From CAYNBT01 sp964396025 (GTDB lineage Bacteria > Patescibacteriota > WWE3 > UBA101185 > UBA10185): 35,154 nt of DNA. The position numbers and the translations under genes are program-made. The stretch lies in the NCBI GenBank assembly GCA_964396025.1, contig CAYNBT010000008.1:1-35154 (forward strand), given 5' to 3'. Below are positions 24,226 to 31,301 of the stretch, one piece after another. The notes beneath the pieces were generated by a model that was not told the DNA's origin, did not search any database, and saw only the letters and a list, made by a program, of their open reading frames with translations. The first letter of the stretch is position 1; each line of letters starts with the position of its first letter.

Positions 24226-26535
24226 ATGCGATCTGCCTCAAAATTTTTTGTGCTTCTTTTGTTCCTCGCCTTTGCAAGCACGCTTACTTACAAAGCCTTT
24301 GCTGATGGTACATACAACGATTTGGGAACTGCCGATTCTGCCGACGGAAGTAACGACGCAATCAACTTTAGCCAAGGTCGTGTTTGGACAATTGACTCTT
24401 ACGGAAAATACATTTGGTTGACTCAAGGTCTGTCAGGACCTACATCGCACTGGGCTTGGTCCAACGACGAAGGTGCGAACTGGTCTCAAGGTGCGGAAAA
24501 CTATACATTTCTGACACGCGCTTCCGTGGCGTATGACTCTAACAATGACAAACTTCATGTTATTTGGGCTGCAACAGATAGCAACGACGGTATCATATAC
24601 AGGAGATATGGTATTACTAGAGATGGGTCTAACAATATTACAGCCATTGCCAGAGAAGATGCCCCAAATATAAACTTGCAACTTGATACCACATCCTCCA
24701 GAACACTAGAGCAACCAGTTGCTTTATGGATTGATGACGGTACTACTAATGGTATTTTGGTAGCTGTTTGGTCAAAATCAGGTAGCGGATTGGCTGAAGT
24801 GCGTGCTTCTATGCGACGCTTAAGTTTGTCTGATGCGGATGGAGATGCCATAAGTTGGGAATCGCTTGATGGTACAGGTGATACTTTTGGCACCGATGCC
24901 CCCGCCGTAGAAGCCGATAAAATTTTTACGTCAGGGTCTGGTTCTGTGTCTGTTTCTGCCGCGATAAGAGGTGGTACAGGCTCTCGTAAAGATGATCTAT
25001 ACGTCTTTGTTGCCCACTCAACCGGTGGAAGTGGTGACTTGCTGCGTTCATACCGCGCGGACTGGGATTCCGTTGATCTGGATTGGTCGGATGGATGGCA
25101 GAGTCCTGTTACTGTTGGGGCAATGGACACATCAGCGGGTTACGGACTTAAACACCAGCTTCTTACTCAACCAGTTATTGATACTACTAGCGACCGCTTA
25201 TATGTAGGGTGGGCACGCTGGAAGGCGGGTGGTGATGGTGATACAGTATCAATGGCATATCTAAATGCCACGGACACCCCATCAAGTACTGTTGATATAT
25301 ACGCAGCAGGAGGCACACATTCATATGCACCAACTTTGGGTTTGTCTTATGATTCCGTTCAGGATTTTATATATGCGTCTTATGTTCTTTCCACTACTAA
25401 TGGAGATAACGGTAGTATTGAATATAAAACTTATGATGGTACCACGTTGAGTTCTGCTACCAAGTTTTATACTACACCTGGGGGTTCAGCAGGAGAAAAT
25501 GGTAGTGCCGACATACCCGTAACTTACAGTACCCGATACGATGATAAATTGTTGTATGGTTTTAGAGTTAATGGTTCTTTACCCCCCTCTGGTCCTGAGC
25601 CTCACACAATATATTGGGGGTACATCACCTTGCCCACGGCACCTCAAATTCAGTTTACATCTTCAAGCTCTAGTGGAGCTGAAAGTGTAACGAGCGTAAA
25701 TATTCCTGTATCACTGTCTGGGACATTTACAAGGGATTCAGAAGTTAACTATGCTGTGACGTCAGGTTCAGCTACAGGTAGTGGTACTGACTACACTTTA
25801 GCTTCAGGCACACTTACTATAAGCGCTGGTGATACAAGTGAAAACATTGTATTGAGTGTTGTGAATGATTCGACTGTAGAAAGTTCTGAAAATTTGATAA
25901 TTACCCTTAGTAGTCCGGTCTTTTCGTCCTTAGGTTCAAATACTACTTTTACATACACTATCACAGATAACGATGTAGCTGTTGCAGATGTTGCAACAGA
26001 TATTTCCAACAAGAAAGCCAAGAGTTCGAGTTCCTGCACGTCCCGAAGACCTAGATTTATGTCTCAGATTACTAGTGTTTCTGTTTTAAATGGGAATTCT
26101 TTGGCGATAGAGTTTAAAGACAAAAATGTAGATGTAGATAGTTACACTTTGGAATACAGGAACTCCGCCGGTACAAATAGTAGAAAGGTACACATTAATT
26201 CAAAAACCGCTCGTTCTTATACGCTTCATGGGCTTGCAGCAAATACACAGTACATTTTGAAGATTAGGGCAAACAATCTGTGTAAATCTGGTCCATGGTC
26301 TGAAAATTATACAATCAGGACTTCCAGTGCGTTGCCAAAAACCGTTTACACAAGTCAGCCTGTAAGGGAGCTCCCAACAGCTGGTAAACCTACAACTGTA
26401 AAGCAACAGGGGAGCAGTGAAATGACTCAAAAAGTTTTTACCAAAACTCCTGAAATTAAATCGGTACAAGATAGTAGAGCATCAAAAAGCGGAAATTCCT
26501 TATGGGGAAGGATAAAATCATTCTTTGGTTTTTGA
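24226..26535 (+). CDS. Large secreted protein with Asp-box propeller-like, Calx-beta and FN3 domains
   Basis: A 769-residue protein with an N-terminal signal peptide (hydrophobic core about 7-22, likely cleavage near AFA-DG). The first 460 residues are rich in beta strand and Gly/Ser/Asp; SNDEGANWS near 79 matches the Asp-box (SxDxGxxW), so a sialidase-like beta-propeller is plausible. A Calx-beta domain follows (about 480-590, SGTDYTLASGTLTISAGD then TITDND), then a fibronectin type III domain (about 610-705). The last 50 residues are polar and end in an amphipathic helix. No C-terminal membrane segment or true LPxTG is present, so anchoring is unclear. It is likely an adhesin or surface component. 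Its end overlaps the convergent HxlR gene by 18 nt. Confidence 0.75.
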   Translation: MRSASKFFVLLLFLAFASTLTYKAFADGTYNDLGTADSADGSNDAINFSQGRVWTIDSYGKYIWLTQGLSGPTSHWAWSNDEGANWSQGAENYTFLTRASVAYDSNNDKLHVIWAATDSNDGIIYRRYGITRDGSNNITAIAREDAPNINLQLDTTSSRTLEQPVALWIDDGTTNGILVAVWSKSGSGLAEVRASMRRLSLSDADGDAISWESLDGTGDTFGTDAPAVEADKIFTSGSGSVSVSAAIRGGTGSRKDDLYVFVAHSTGGSGDLLRSYRADWDSVDLDWSDGWQSPVTVGAMDTSAGYGLKHQLLTQPVIDTTSDRLYVGWARWKAGGDGDTVSMAYLNATDTPSSTVDIYAAGGTHSYAPTLGLSYDSVQDFIYASYVLSTTNGDNGSIEYKTYDGTTLSSATKFYTTPGGSAGENGSADIPVTYSTRYDDKLLYGFRVNGSLPPSGPEPHTIYWGYITLPTAPQIQFTSSSSSGAESVTSVNIPVSLSGTFTRDSEVNYAVTSGSATGSGTDYTLASGTLTISAGDTSENIVLSVVNDSTVESSENLIITLSSPVFSSLGSNTTFTYTITDNDVAVADVATDISNKKAKSSSSCTSRRPRFMSQITSVSVLNGNSLAIEFKDKNVDVDSYTLEYRNSAGTNSRKVHINSKTARSYTLHGLAANTQYILKIRANNLCKSGPWSENYTIRTSSALPKTVYTSQPVRELPTAGKPTTVKQQGSSEMTQKVFTKTPEIKSVQDSRASKSGNSLWGRIKSFFGF

Positions 26536-26868
26536 TTTAGTCTTTTGACGTGCTGTATAGTTTTTTGCCCATTCATCCATCAATTTGAAAATTGGAATCA
26601 AGGTCATTCCGGAGGAAGTAATGGTGTACTCTACACGTGGTGGAACTTGTGGGAACACTTTTCGCGATACAAGTTTTGCCTTTTCAAGCTCTCTAAGTTG
26701 TTGAGCAAGCATTTTTTGTGTAATACCTTCGATGCCGCGACTTAATTCACTGAACCGCATGGTTTTATCCTTTAATAAATATAGAATCAGCGGTTTCCAT
26801 TTTCCACCGATTAGTCCTAGAGTTGTTTTTACGTTTAGGCATTTTGGAGTTATTTTATTTGTAATCAT
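26518..26868 (-). CDS. HxlR-family (DUF24) winged-helix regulator
   Basis: A 116-residue MarR/HxlR-type repressor or activator. It has the family core IGGKWKPLILYLL near 20-32, RFSELSRGIEGITQKMLAQQLRELE near 38-62 (recognition helix) and VEYTITSSGMTLIPI near 79-93. Cys10, just before the first helix, is where redox-sensing members such as YodB and HypR carry their reactive cysteine, so thiol or quinone sensing is plausible. It is divergent from the LUD-cupredoxin-flavocytochrome genes, its likely targets, with dyads in the shared intergenic region. Confidence 0.88.
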   Translation of the reverse strand: MITNKITPKCLNVKTTLGLIGGKWKPLILYLLKDKTMRFSELSRGIEGITQKMLAQQLRELEKAKLVSRKVFPQVPPRVEYTITSSGMTLIPIFKLMDEWAKNYTARQKTKSKTKE

Positions 26869-26873
26869 TTTAT

Positions 26874-26942
26874 ACTTACCTTTTTGTAACTAACAAACTT
26901 AGCAGTCTGTACTTGTATATAAATCTATATAGTTATACTATA
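26874..26942. promoter_or_regulatory. Candidate HxlR operator region and LUD promoter
   Basis: Two dyads lie between the divergent genes. An imperfect one, ACTTAC-N6-GTAACT, at 26874-26891 is beside the HxlR start. A perfect one, TATAGT-TAT-ACTATA, at 26928-26942 covers the TATACT -10 (26934-26939) placed 8 nt before the LUD ATG. A bound regulator on the second would block the LUD promoter. Assignment to HxlR is inferred from position. Confidence 0.4.
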
Positions 26943-26947
26943 CATGT

Positions 26948-27559
26948 ATGAATTATACAATTGTTCCAAGTAAAGAAACCATTAACGCAACTGTGAGTGC
27001 TTTGCACTCCAACAATATTGAGGCTGTTGTTGTAGCTTCAAAATCGGAAGTTTTATCAAAAATAAAAGAACTGATTCCCGAGGGTGCAGAGGTCATGACT
27101 ATGACTTCCGTTACATTAGATGAGTGTGGTGTGTCAAAGTTTGTGGATGAATCTGGTTACTATTCCTCTGTAAGAAAGCAGCTTAGTAGTATGGATAGAG
27201 AAACTCAGAGCCATGATATGCAGATGTTAGGAGCTGCACCTCATAATGTCTTGGGCAGTGTTCACGCTGTTACGCAGGATGGTAAAGTACTTGTAGCTTC
27301 TAACACAGGAAGTCAGTTACCGGCGTACTCATATGGATCTTCTAATGTGATTTGGGTGGTGGGTGCTCAGAAAATTGTTGCTGATCTTGATGCCGGAATT
27401 GAACGTATCTACAATTACGTATTGCCCAAAGAATCTGTTAGGGTGCAATCTGCCTATGGTATGAAAGAAAGCTTTGTGAGCAAGCTCTTAATCATCAACA
27501 GGGAAGTAAACCCCGGACGTGTTAAAATGATTATAGTTGAAGAAGCTCTAGGATTCTAA
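26948..27559 (+). CDS. LUD-domain protein (LutC/YkgG-like)
   Basis: A 203-residue single LUD (DUF162) domain. GSVHAVTQDGKVLVASNTGS near 98-117 and SNVIWVVGAQKIV near 127-139 are the family's signature strands; the glycines and VGxxKIV motif are typical. LutC acts in the LutABC lactate-utilisation complex, but stand-alone LUD proteins have no known reaction. No lutA or lutB is adjacent here. It is first of three genes leading to a cupredoxin and a flavocytochrome, so a redox role is likely. TATACT lies 8 nt before the ATG. Confidence 0.85.
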   Translation: MNYTIVPSKETINATVSALHSNNIEAVVVASKSEVLSKIKELIPEGAEVMTMTSVTLDECGVSKFVDESGYYSSVRKQLSSMDRETQSHDMQMLGAAPHNVLGSVHAVTQDGKVLVASNTGSQLPAYSYGSSNVIWVVGAQKIVADLDAGIERIYNYVLPKESVRVQSAYGMKESFVSKLLIINREVNPGRVKMIIVEEALGF

Positions 27560-27598
27560 TTGCAGAATAGTTTATAGTTAAGAAAGTGAGGTGAAAAA

Positions 27599-28117
27599 AT
27601 GCAAGAAAATGAAGATAAAAGCTCTATGGCTCCAGTTCTAATGCTAACCCTTGTAGTTATATTTGCTATTGCAGGTATAACTTATGTATTCAAATCAGGT
27701 GACCAACTTACAACAAAGACTGATATAAATAGTACTGAAAAGGAATCAACCACTTCGGTAACCAAACCAGAAAACCCTGTTGATACGTCAATGCTTGATA
27801 CACAAAAAGAATCTACAAATTCAGAAGAACCCGAAAATATGCCCCTAGTAGTGAATGTTGAAGCCGGTGCTTTTTACTACAAGCCTAATGAATTGGTTGT
27901 TAAGAAAGGCCAAAAAATACAGATAACATTAACAAGTGTTGATATGATGCACGACTTCAATATTGATGAACTTGGTGTTAAAGCTCCTATTGTCAAATCG
28001 GGCAATACCGGTACAGTAGAGTTTGTAGCTGACAAGGTTGGTACATTTGAGTATTATTGTTCAGTTGGACAACATCGTGCAAATGGACAAGTTGGAACGA
28101 TAATAGTTGAGGAGTAG
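27599..28117 (+). CDS. Membrane-anchored cupredoxin-domain protein
   Basis: A 172-residue protein with one N-terminal membrane helix (about 11-30), a Ser/Thr/Glu linker to about 80, then a single cupredoxin domain outside the membrane. Copper ligands are visible as His in MMHDFN near 120, and Cys and His in YYCSVGQHR near 151-159. The position of the usual axial Met in CxVGxHRxxGM is Gln (RANGQVG), as in stellacyanin-type sites. A role as one-electron carrier fits the flavocytochrome gene downstream. GAGGTGA 5 nt before the ATG is a good Shine-Dalgarno. Confidence 0.85.
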   Translation: MQENEDKSSMAPVLMLTLVVIFAIAGITYVFKSGDQLTTKTDINSTEKESTTSVTKPENPVDTSMLDTQKESTNSEEPENMPLVVNVEAGAFYYKPNELVVKKGQKIQITLTSVDMMHDFNIDELGVKAPIVKSGNTGTVEFVADKVGTFEYYCSVGQHRANGQVGTIIVEE

Positions 28118-28165
28118 TTAAGTCTGTAGCTGGAAATTTGCCTGAGTACCTCTCGGGCGGGTAAG

Positions 28166-28190
28166 TACTTCCATTTTGGAAGTATTTATC
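28166..28190 (+). terminator. Hairpin-T tract between cupredoxin and flavocytochrome genes
   Basis: TACTTCC (28166-28172) and GGAAGTA (28178-28184) form a perfect 7-bp stem, followed by an interrupted T tract (TTTATCTTT). It may reduce read-through into the flavocytochrome gene. GC content is low, so it is weak. Confidence 0.4.
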
Positions 28191-28205
28191 TTTGTGTACA
28201 CACTA

Positions 28206-29522
28206 ATGAAAAAGTTATATTTAGCCATTTTTATACTTAACATACTTACTATAGTTGGGTTTTGGGCATTTACATCAGGAGCAAACATATTTGTTAGTAA
28301 ATCCGGTTTTTTTGTGGGTACAGGAAACATTGCTGCTTTGTTAGCCGTATTTGGTATTTTGGTCCAATTCTTTCTGATGGCGCGCGTACGCTGGTTGGAA
28401 TCTGTTGTAGGTTTAGACAAACTGGCAATATTTCATAAACTCAATGGGAAGATTAGTTTATCTCTGCTTTTTATCCATCCATTCTTTATTACTTTTGGCT
28501 ATGCTTTGGGCAGTGATGTATCGATCACACACCAATTTTCGGATTTCCTAACTAAATACGACGATCTGCTTCCAGCATTTATCGCGTTTTTGTTATTTAT
28601 GCTCATTGGTGTAACTTCTGTGTACTTTGTACGTAATAGAGTTAAATATGAATATTGGTACTATATACACTTGTTAACATATGCGGCGATTTTGTTGTCT
28701 TGGGGTCATCAATTGGAGTTAGGGACAGATTTTTTGCTTAATGATGCTTTTACCATTTATTGGTATTTGCTATATGGTTTTGTTTTAGTGAATGTTGTTT
28801 TGTTCAGGTTTATTGTTCCAACCGTAAATTTCTTTAGATTTCAGTTCGTTGTTGATTCAGTTGTAAAAGAAAATGATTCAGTTACATCGATCTATATCAC
28901 GGGAAAGAATCTGCACGGATTCAAGGTTAAGGCAGGACAGTTTGCAATTTTCCACTTTTTGGCCAAAGGTTTTTGGACAGAGGCGCATCCCTTTTCTATC
29001 TCTGCCGTCCCTCAAAATAATAAGTTTAGGATTTCTGTAAAAGCCTTGGGTGATTTTACTCGTAATGTAGGAAATATACCCATTGGCACTAAAGTTTTTG
29101 TGGACGGGCCCTATGGAGTCTTTACTGATTCCCCAGCCGTGAAAAGTAAAGTAGCTTTGATTGCAGGCGGAATAGGTATTACTCCTATGAGGCCACTTAT
29201 AGATTTAATGGCTGCACATAACAAAGACGCAGTTTTGATTCACGCTAACAAATTTGCTAAAGATGCTGTGTTTAAAGATGAGATAGAGCAACTTGCCCAG
29301 TCTGGTAAAGTAAAGGCGCATTATGTTTTTAGTGATGAGTACGTGGAAAATCATCCAAAAGGTATGCTAAACATTGAGCTTTTGAAGCAGTTGATACCTG
29401 ATATCGAAGACAGAACTGTGTTTTTATGCGGACCTCCGGCTATGATGAAATCTGTACGTTCTATGCTAACCGCATTGGGGATTCGTAATGCAGACGTTCG
29501 CTTTGAAGTTTTTGCTTTGTAA
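28206..29522 (+). CDS. Ferric-reductase-like transmembrane flavocytochrome b
   Basis: A 438-residue protein of the FRE/NOX type. Six membrane helices fill the first 210 residues. Heme ligands appear as HX13H (from HKLNGKIS to IHPF) and HX12H (from IHLLTY to SWGHQ), the spacing for two b hemes. The cytoplasmic part has the FAD motif HPFSIS near 264, and NAD(P)H motifs GGIGITPM near 321 and CGPPAMM near 404. It would move electrons from NAD(P)H across the membrane to metal, oxygen or a carrier such as the cupredoxin just upstream. The ATG at 28206 is preferred to TTG 28176. Confidence 0.9.
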   Translation: MKKLYLAIFILNILTIVGFWAFTSGANIFVSKSGFFVGTGNIAALLAVFGILVQFFLMARVRWLESVVGLDKLAIFHKLNGKISLSLLFIHPFFITFGYALGSDVSITHQFSDFLTKYDDLLPAFIAFLLFMLIGVTSVYFVRNRVKYEYWYYIHLLTYAAILLSWGHQLELGTDFLLNDAFTIYWYLLYGFVLVNVVLFRFIVPTVNFFRFQFVVDSVVKENDSVTSIYITGKNLHGFKVKAGQFAIFHFLAKGFWTEAHPFSISAVPQNNKFRISVKALGDFTRNVGNIPIGTKVFVDGPYGVFTDSPAVKSKVALIAGGIGITPMRPLIDLMAAHNKDAVLIHANKFAKDAVFKDEIEQLAQSGKVKAHYVFSDEYVENHPKGMLNIELLKQLIPDIEDRTVFLCGPPAMMKSVRSMLTALGIRNADVRFEVFAL

Positions 29523-29589
29523 CACACGATTTGCCATTAAACCTCAACTGTTGTATATCTTGAACCAACCCAAAAAATAGGAGGAGACT

Positions 29590-29838
29590 GTGCCTAAGAC
29601 CAAGATTGTGCTTATACATCATGCTGACTGTGATGCATATCTTGCGCTAAACCCTGAGTTGGGTAGATATTATCGTTTCAGAAACAATTTGACTTCTTGT
29701 TGGGCTTTGCCGGGAGAGGTGGGCGTAGAAGAACTTTTGATGACGGCTGCGGAAGTCCAAGCAACATTCCATGGCAGTGCATATAATCAGGAATACTTTG
29801 ATCTGGAATGGCTGCCTTATCCGGAGAAGAAGGAATGA
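29590..29838 (+). CDS. 82-residue orphan protein, possibly NUDIX-like fragment or fold
   Basis: GTG start with GGAGGAG 3 nt upstream. The soluble 82-residue product contains YYRFRNNLTSCWALPGEVG followed by a Glu-rich helix (EELLMTAAEVQATFHG). The WALPGE wording is faintly like the start of a NUDIX box, but the catalytic REUxEE is absent, so no activity is proposed. It is coupled to the next gene by ATGA overlap, and the two share one terminator. Function unknown. Confidence 0.6.
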   Translation: MPKTKIVLIHHADCDAYLALNPELGRYYRFRNNLTSCWALPGEVGVEELLMTAAEVQATFHGSAYNQEYFDLEWLPYPEKKE

Positions 29839-30101
29839 TACTTTTTTTAGGTCTTAAGCTATGTGGTGTGTTTGTGCAGACCGAAGAAACCCTAAAAGTG
29901 GGGGATGAACTAACCCTTTTGCAGGACAATGTGATTGCCTATACGGGATTTGGTTGCTTCATGTTTGGAAGGCGTGTGCGCTTGTGTAAGGTTTTACCCC
30001 AAGCACGTATGTTGCCAGATGATGTGCTTGTGCCCGCTTTTTCCGTGAAGTTTTTGCCGCCTAGTGAGGTGGTTTCCCGTAACGGCATAGATTATGGATA
30101 G
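29835..30101 (+). CDS. 88-residue orphan protein, coupled to the preceding gene
   Basis: The start at ATG 29835 overlaps the preceding TGA (ATGA), with GAAGGA just upstream. The product is short and strand-rich with no membrane helix (MILFLGLKLCG, then VGDELTLLQDN and GFGCFMFGRRVRLC). I recognise no family. The compact beta pattern could be an OB- or SH3-like barrel, but that is only an impression. Pairing with the 82-residue protein suggests they act together. Confidence 0.6.
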   Translation: MILFLGLKLCGVFVQTEETLKVGDELTLLQDNVIAYTGFGCFMFGRRVRLCKVLPQARMLPDDVLVPAFSVKFLPPSEVVSRNGIDYG

Positions 30102-30110
30102 AAAGTAATA

Positions 30111-30157
30111 AACCCCTTGGACATTTGTGATGTGCAAGGGGTTGTTTTGTTTTTATT
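30111..30157 (+). terminator. Rho-independent terminator of the 29590/29835 pair
   Basis: AACCCCTTG (30111-30119) pairs perfectly with CAAGGGGTT (30135-30143), followed by GTTTTGTTTTTATT. Confidence 0.88.
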
Positions 30158-30165
30158 GTTCTCTC

Positions 30166-30618
30166 TTAGTCGCCCTGATAAAATTTGACTAGCTGCATCA
30201 CTTCTTCGTAGACAGTGAAAATGTTACTATCATCCGCTGCTACAAGTGCGACATTGAAATCAGCTGCTTCCTCGTAAACTGTGTCTGGCCGGGCACCCAA
30301 TACCTTGTGTAGTTCGTACTGTCGCACCTGGCCTGGTTTCTGTGAGTCAGGTGTCCAATACACAATTTTCCCCTCAAAGTCTTGTGTGATATGTAAGGGA
30401 ACAATTTTCAGGGCTCCTGGCTCTTCAGCATAGTGCCAAATAATCATTACGCCGAGACGGCCGCCCTGGATGGCCAATCTTTCCAGCTTCTCAGGGTTGA
30501 GTCCATTGCCGTCACGTATGTCGATTTCGTCACGATGTTGCGGTACAAGTTGCGTAGCAGTGGCCTTTGCAACAGGATAGCGTACAATTTTACAACGTCC
30601 TAAATTCTTGTGATTCAT
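30166..30618 (-). CDS. Orphan protein of about 150 residues, GC-rich, unknown function
   Basis: A soluble, mixed alpha/beta protein. The start is taken at ATG 30618 because GGAGG (30624-30628) is 5 nt before it; in-frame ATGs at 30621 and 30630 are also possible. Notable stretches are LGVMIIWHYAEEPGALKIVP, DFEGKIVYWTPDSQKPGQ and a final helix VYEEVMQLVKFY. I recognise no family. Its own promoter has TTGACA-N17-TATAGT, and the GC content (52-53% in two lines I counted) is well above the neighbours. It shares a palindromic promoter region with 30753. Confidence 0.65.
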   Translation of the reverse strand: MNHKNLGRCKIVRYPVAKATATQLVPQHRDEIDIRDGNGLNPEKLERLAIQGGRLGVMIIWHYAEEPGALKIVPLHITQDFEGKIVYWTPDSQKPGQVRQYELHKVLGARPDTVYEEAADFNVALVAADDSNIFTVYEEVMQLVKFYQGD

Positions 30619-30659
30619 CATTGCCTCCATTATTAAGATTGTGAATAAACTCCTCGAGC

Positions 30660-30719
30660 ACTATACCTTATAGCAATTAATCTGTCAAATTTGACGCCCT
30701 ATAGCGTATGTAGTACAAT
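30660..30719. promoter_or_regulatory. Back-to-back promoters sharing a 12-bp palindrome
   Basis: Minus strand: TTGACA (30683-30688), 17-bp spacer, TATAGT (30660-30665), reading to 30618. Plus strand: TTGACG (30691-30696), 17-bp spacer, TACAAT (30714-30719), reading to 30753. The perfect palindrome GTCAAATTTGAC (30684-30695) contains most of both -35 boxes, so one bound protein could control both genes. Confidence 0.75.
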
Positions 30720-30752
30720 CTCCTCAACTTTGAATGTAAGGAGAAAAAAACG

Positions 30753-31202
30753 ATGTCTGATTCTACTGAACTCCCTGTGTTTGTTTTTGCTGCGGAAGGA
30801 TCTTTTGGTTGGCAAGGTTTGCTGGCAAGATTTGTTAATTCGCAACTAAGTGCCAATCCTGAGTGTGGTCTTGAACTTACTTGGCGCGCATGTGACAGGA
30901 CTGACTATCGTGCCCGAGTGGTTGTATTACCGGAATGGTTAGCTCAGGAAGATAGTCTGCAAAGATTTATGGAGTTACTTAGCTGTTTAGGTGTGGGCGA
31001 AAAAAAGATTTTCTTTCGCGCAGCGTGTACATTACAAATGTACACAGCTTTAGCGGATTTGGTAGCTTCAAACCAAAGCAGTATGGAAGTTTACAAGTCT
31101 AAGGGTGGTGAAGCGTATTGTGAACTGGAACTGCATTTGTCAGCGCATTTGGACAAAAACAGCCAACTTTGGCAGAAGCTGTTTGAAGTAATGTGTAGCT
31201 AA
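30753..31202 (+). CDS. 149-residue orphan protein of unknown function
   Basis: A soluble, acidic alpha/beta protein (LPVFVFAAEGSFGWQGLLAR at the start, ARVVVLPEWLAQ near 55, EAYCELELHLSAHL near 119). I recognise no family or active-site motif. AAGGAG lies 8 nt before the ATG, the promoter at 30691-30719 is near consensus, and a strong terminator follows at once, so it is a complete monocistronic unit. The promoter is shared back to back with 30618, which suggests joint expression. Confidence 0.68.
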   Translation: MSDSTELPVFVFAAEGSFGWQGLLARFVNSQLSANPECGLELTWRACDRTDYRARVVVLPEWLAQEDSLQRFMELLSCLGVGEKKIFFRAACTLQMYTALADLVASNQSSMEVYKSKGGEAYCELELHLSAHLDKNSQLWQKLFEVMCS

Positions 31203-31209
31203 CTTATAT

Positions 31210-31249
31210 CGCCTACTTGCTGTTTCTTGCACAAGTAGGCGTTTTTTTT
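31210..31249 (+). terminator. Rho-independent terminator of the 149-residue orphan
   Basis: CGCCTACTTG (31210-31219) and CAAGTAGGCG (31232-31241) form a perfect 10-bp stem, followed by eight T's. Confidence 0.93.
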
Positions 31250-31301
31250 GCCCTCTACTCAACTAATTATCAAAGGTGTATCCTTACAAGTTGTTAGATA
31301 T

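Noticed and set aside
24555..25130. 191-residue minus-strand frame inside the secreted protein gene
   Set aside because: No start signals or family, and it is antisense to a well-supported gene.
26365..26380. LPxTG sorting motif (ELPTAG) in the large secreted protein
   Set aside because: Thr and Ala are in the wrong order for LPxTG, and no membrane helix or basic tail follows; 50 polar residues do.
31248..31301. Longer N-terminus of the MFS exporter from TTG 31248
   Set aside because: It would start in the T tract of the preceding terminator; ATG 31302 begins just before the first helix.
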